A program made the translations under genes and the position numbers. From an uncultured Chlorobiaceae bacterium (GTDB lineage: Bacteria; Bacteroidota; Chlorobiia; Chlorobiales; Chlorobiaceae), in the NCBI GenBank assembly GCA_903929845.1, contig CAIYWF010000079.1:1-6138 (forward strand): 6,138 nucleotides of DNA. The letters are read 5' to 3'. Each line of letters opens with the position of its first letter. Within the stretch, counting starts at the first letter, position 1. Below the pieces are notes generated by a model. That model did no database searches. It was given only the letters and a program-made list of their open reading frames with translations, and had not been told where the DNA came from. Shown piece after piece: positions 5,302 through 6,138 of this stretch.

Positions 5302-6138
5302 ATGGATAAACCTCAGCGAAGTTCAACTATCGTAACACTTCTTGTAATAGCTGTTTTTACACTGCTGTCCGGCAGACTTTTTTATCTGCAGGTTCTTAAT
5401 TTTCAGCAACTTGGATCAATTTCAACGACTAACAGTATCCGCAGGGTCTGGGTTCAGCCTCCAAGAGGACGGATGATCGACAGAAAAGGGGTCGTTATTG
5501 TCGACAATCAGCCTCTCTATACCGTAAAAGTCATTCCTTCTGAGTTCAGTATAACCAAAAGCGGTTACCTTGCCTGGCTTATTCAAAAACCACCAGATGA
5601 ACTGGTTGAAATAATCAAAAAAGGATATGCGTTCAACCGATTTTCGGCAGTAACCGTCAGCCGCAACCAGAACGCCGTTGCTATAGCAAGGCTGAGCGAA
5701 AATCTCTGGCAGCTTCCCGGTGTGCTTATTGATACTGATAACAAACGAATGTATCCTGATACTCTCCACGGAGCACATCTTTTTGGCTATTTGCGTTCCA
5801 TACCAAAAGAAAAACTTGAGGAACTGGCCGATCAGGGTTACGCCCAAGATGATAAAATCGGCTTCAGCGGACTGGAAAAGTTTTATGAAGAACGGCTGAG
5901 AGGACAGAAAGGTGCCCGGTTTGAAATGGTTACTCCCCGTGGCAAATATGCCGGGAAATTCGATAAGGGACAAAGCGACATCTCTTCAATAAAGGGCGAT
6001 GATCTCTACCTCTCCATTGACGGGGGGCTGCAGCAGCTTGCCGAACAACTGCTGAAAAAAACCGGAAAATCCGGGGCTGTTGTTGCTCTTGACCCTTCGA
6101 CCGGCGGCGTCCTTGCCCTTGCCAGCGCTCCTGACTAC
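5302..6138 (+). CDS. mrdA: Penicillin-binding protein 2, elongation-specific transpeptidase (partial, C-terminus beyond right edge)
   Basis: PBP2 is the class B transpeptidase that cross-links new peptidoglycan during rod elongation, paired with the glycosyltransferase RodA and activated by MreC. Hand translation from ATG 5302 stays open for 279 codons to the edge. Visible: a short cytoplasmic start, a membrane helix at about 9-28, then the pedestal domain with PPRGRMIDRKG (53-63), the conserved class B motif; RMYPDTLHGAHLFGYL (149-164); GFSGLEKFYEERLRGQKG (187-204); and the entry to the transpeptidase domain, LSIDGGLQQLAEQLL (237-251) and SGAVVALDPSTGGVLALASAPDY (257-279). The window ends just before the expected catalytic SxxK, so the active-site serine, SxN and KTG motifs cannot be checked. 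The start is 3 bp after the mreD stop, with no clear Shine-Dalgarno, suggesting coupled translation. rodA commonly follows. FtsI is the main alternative, but the mreCD context favours PBP2. Confidence 0.95.
   Translation, partial: MDKPQRSSTIVTLLVIAVFTLLSGRLFYLQVLNFQQLGSISTTNSIRRVWVQPPRGRMIDRKGVVIVDNQPLYTVKVIPSEFSITKSGYLAWLIQKPPDELVEIIKKGYAFNRFSAVTVSRNQNAVAIARLSENLWQLPGVLIDTDNKRMYPDTLHGAHLFGYLRSIPKEKLEELADQGYAQDDKIGFSGLEKFYEERLRGQKGARFEMVTPRGKYAGKFDKGQSDISSIKGDDLYLSIDGGLQQLAEQLLKKTGKSGAVVALDPSTGGVLALASAPDY

Noticed and set aside
5422..5973. 183-codon minus-strand frame
   Set aside because: It is opposite mrdA, whose plus-strand translation carries the class B PBP motifs; the antisense product shows no domain.
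1..6138. CRISPR arrays, insertion sequences, tRNA or rRNA genes
   Set aside because: No regularly spaced long repeats, transposase frames, terminal inverted repeats or RNA-gene signatures were recognised on either strand.

Overview
The window appears to come from a Gram-negative bacterial chromosome, most likely a green sulfur bacterium (Chlorobiales). That guess rests on the MreC/MreD/PBP2 proteins, which read like the short Chlorobium-type versions as I remember them. No database search was possible, so taxonomy is moderate confidence only. Two unrelated modules lie back to back: a type I restriction-modification operon on the minus strand (left) and a cell-shape operon on the plus strand (right).

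Left module, 1-3676, minus strand. hsdR (3676 down to 677) encodes a complete 999-residue type I restriction/translocation subunit. All nuclease and helicase motifs are visible, and the nuclease motif spacing matches EcoR124I. It is followed, with an 11-base overlap, by hsdS, the DNA-specificity subunit, which runs off the left edge after the first target-recognition domain and the first spacer helix. The modification subunit HsdM is not in the window. If the operon is complete, hsdM must lie left of position 1, in an R-S-(M) order, or elsewhere.

Middle, 3677-3944: a 268-bp divergent intergenic region with no convincing gene. It holds a perfect TATAAT on the minus strand (candidate hsdR promoter), a cluster of four G(C/T)GGAA repeats just downstream of it, an imperfect inverted repeat, and a TTGACC/GATAAA pair facing mreC.

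Right module, 3945-6138, plus strand. mreC, mreD and mrdA (PBP2) are tightly packed (gaps of 16 and 3 bp) and probably form one operon that continues past the right edge. MreC and MreD are membrane components of the elongasome. PBP2 is the transpeptidase that cross-links lateral-wall peptidoglycan in that complex. mreB, often placed before mreC, is not upstream here; the restriction operon is in that position.

The modules look compositionally different. hsdR is about half G+C where I counted and avoids TTA, CTA and TCA codons over its first ~830 codons, while the mre genes use TTA/TCA freely. The hsdS recognition domain is locally very AT-rich. This fits a horizontally acquired restriction system beside a resident shape operon. 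I found no clearly new biological system. The most unusual items are a perfect 20-bp palindrome inside the start of mreC, the repeat cluster at the hsdR promoter, and two in-phase A8 slippery tracts in hsdR.
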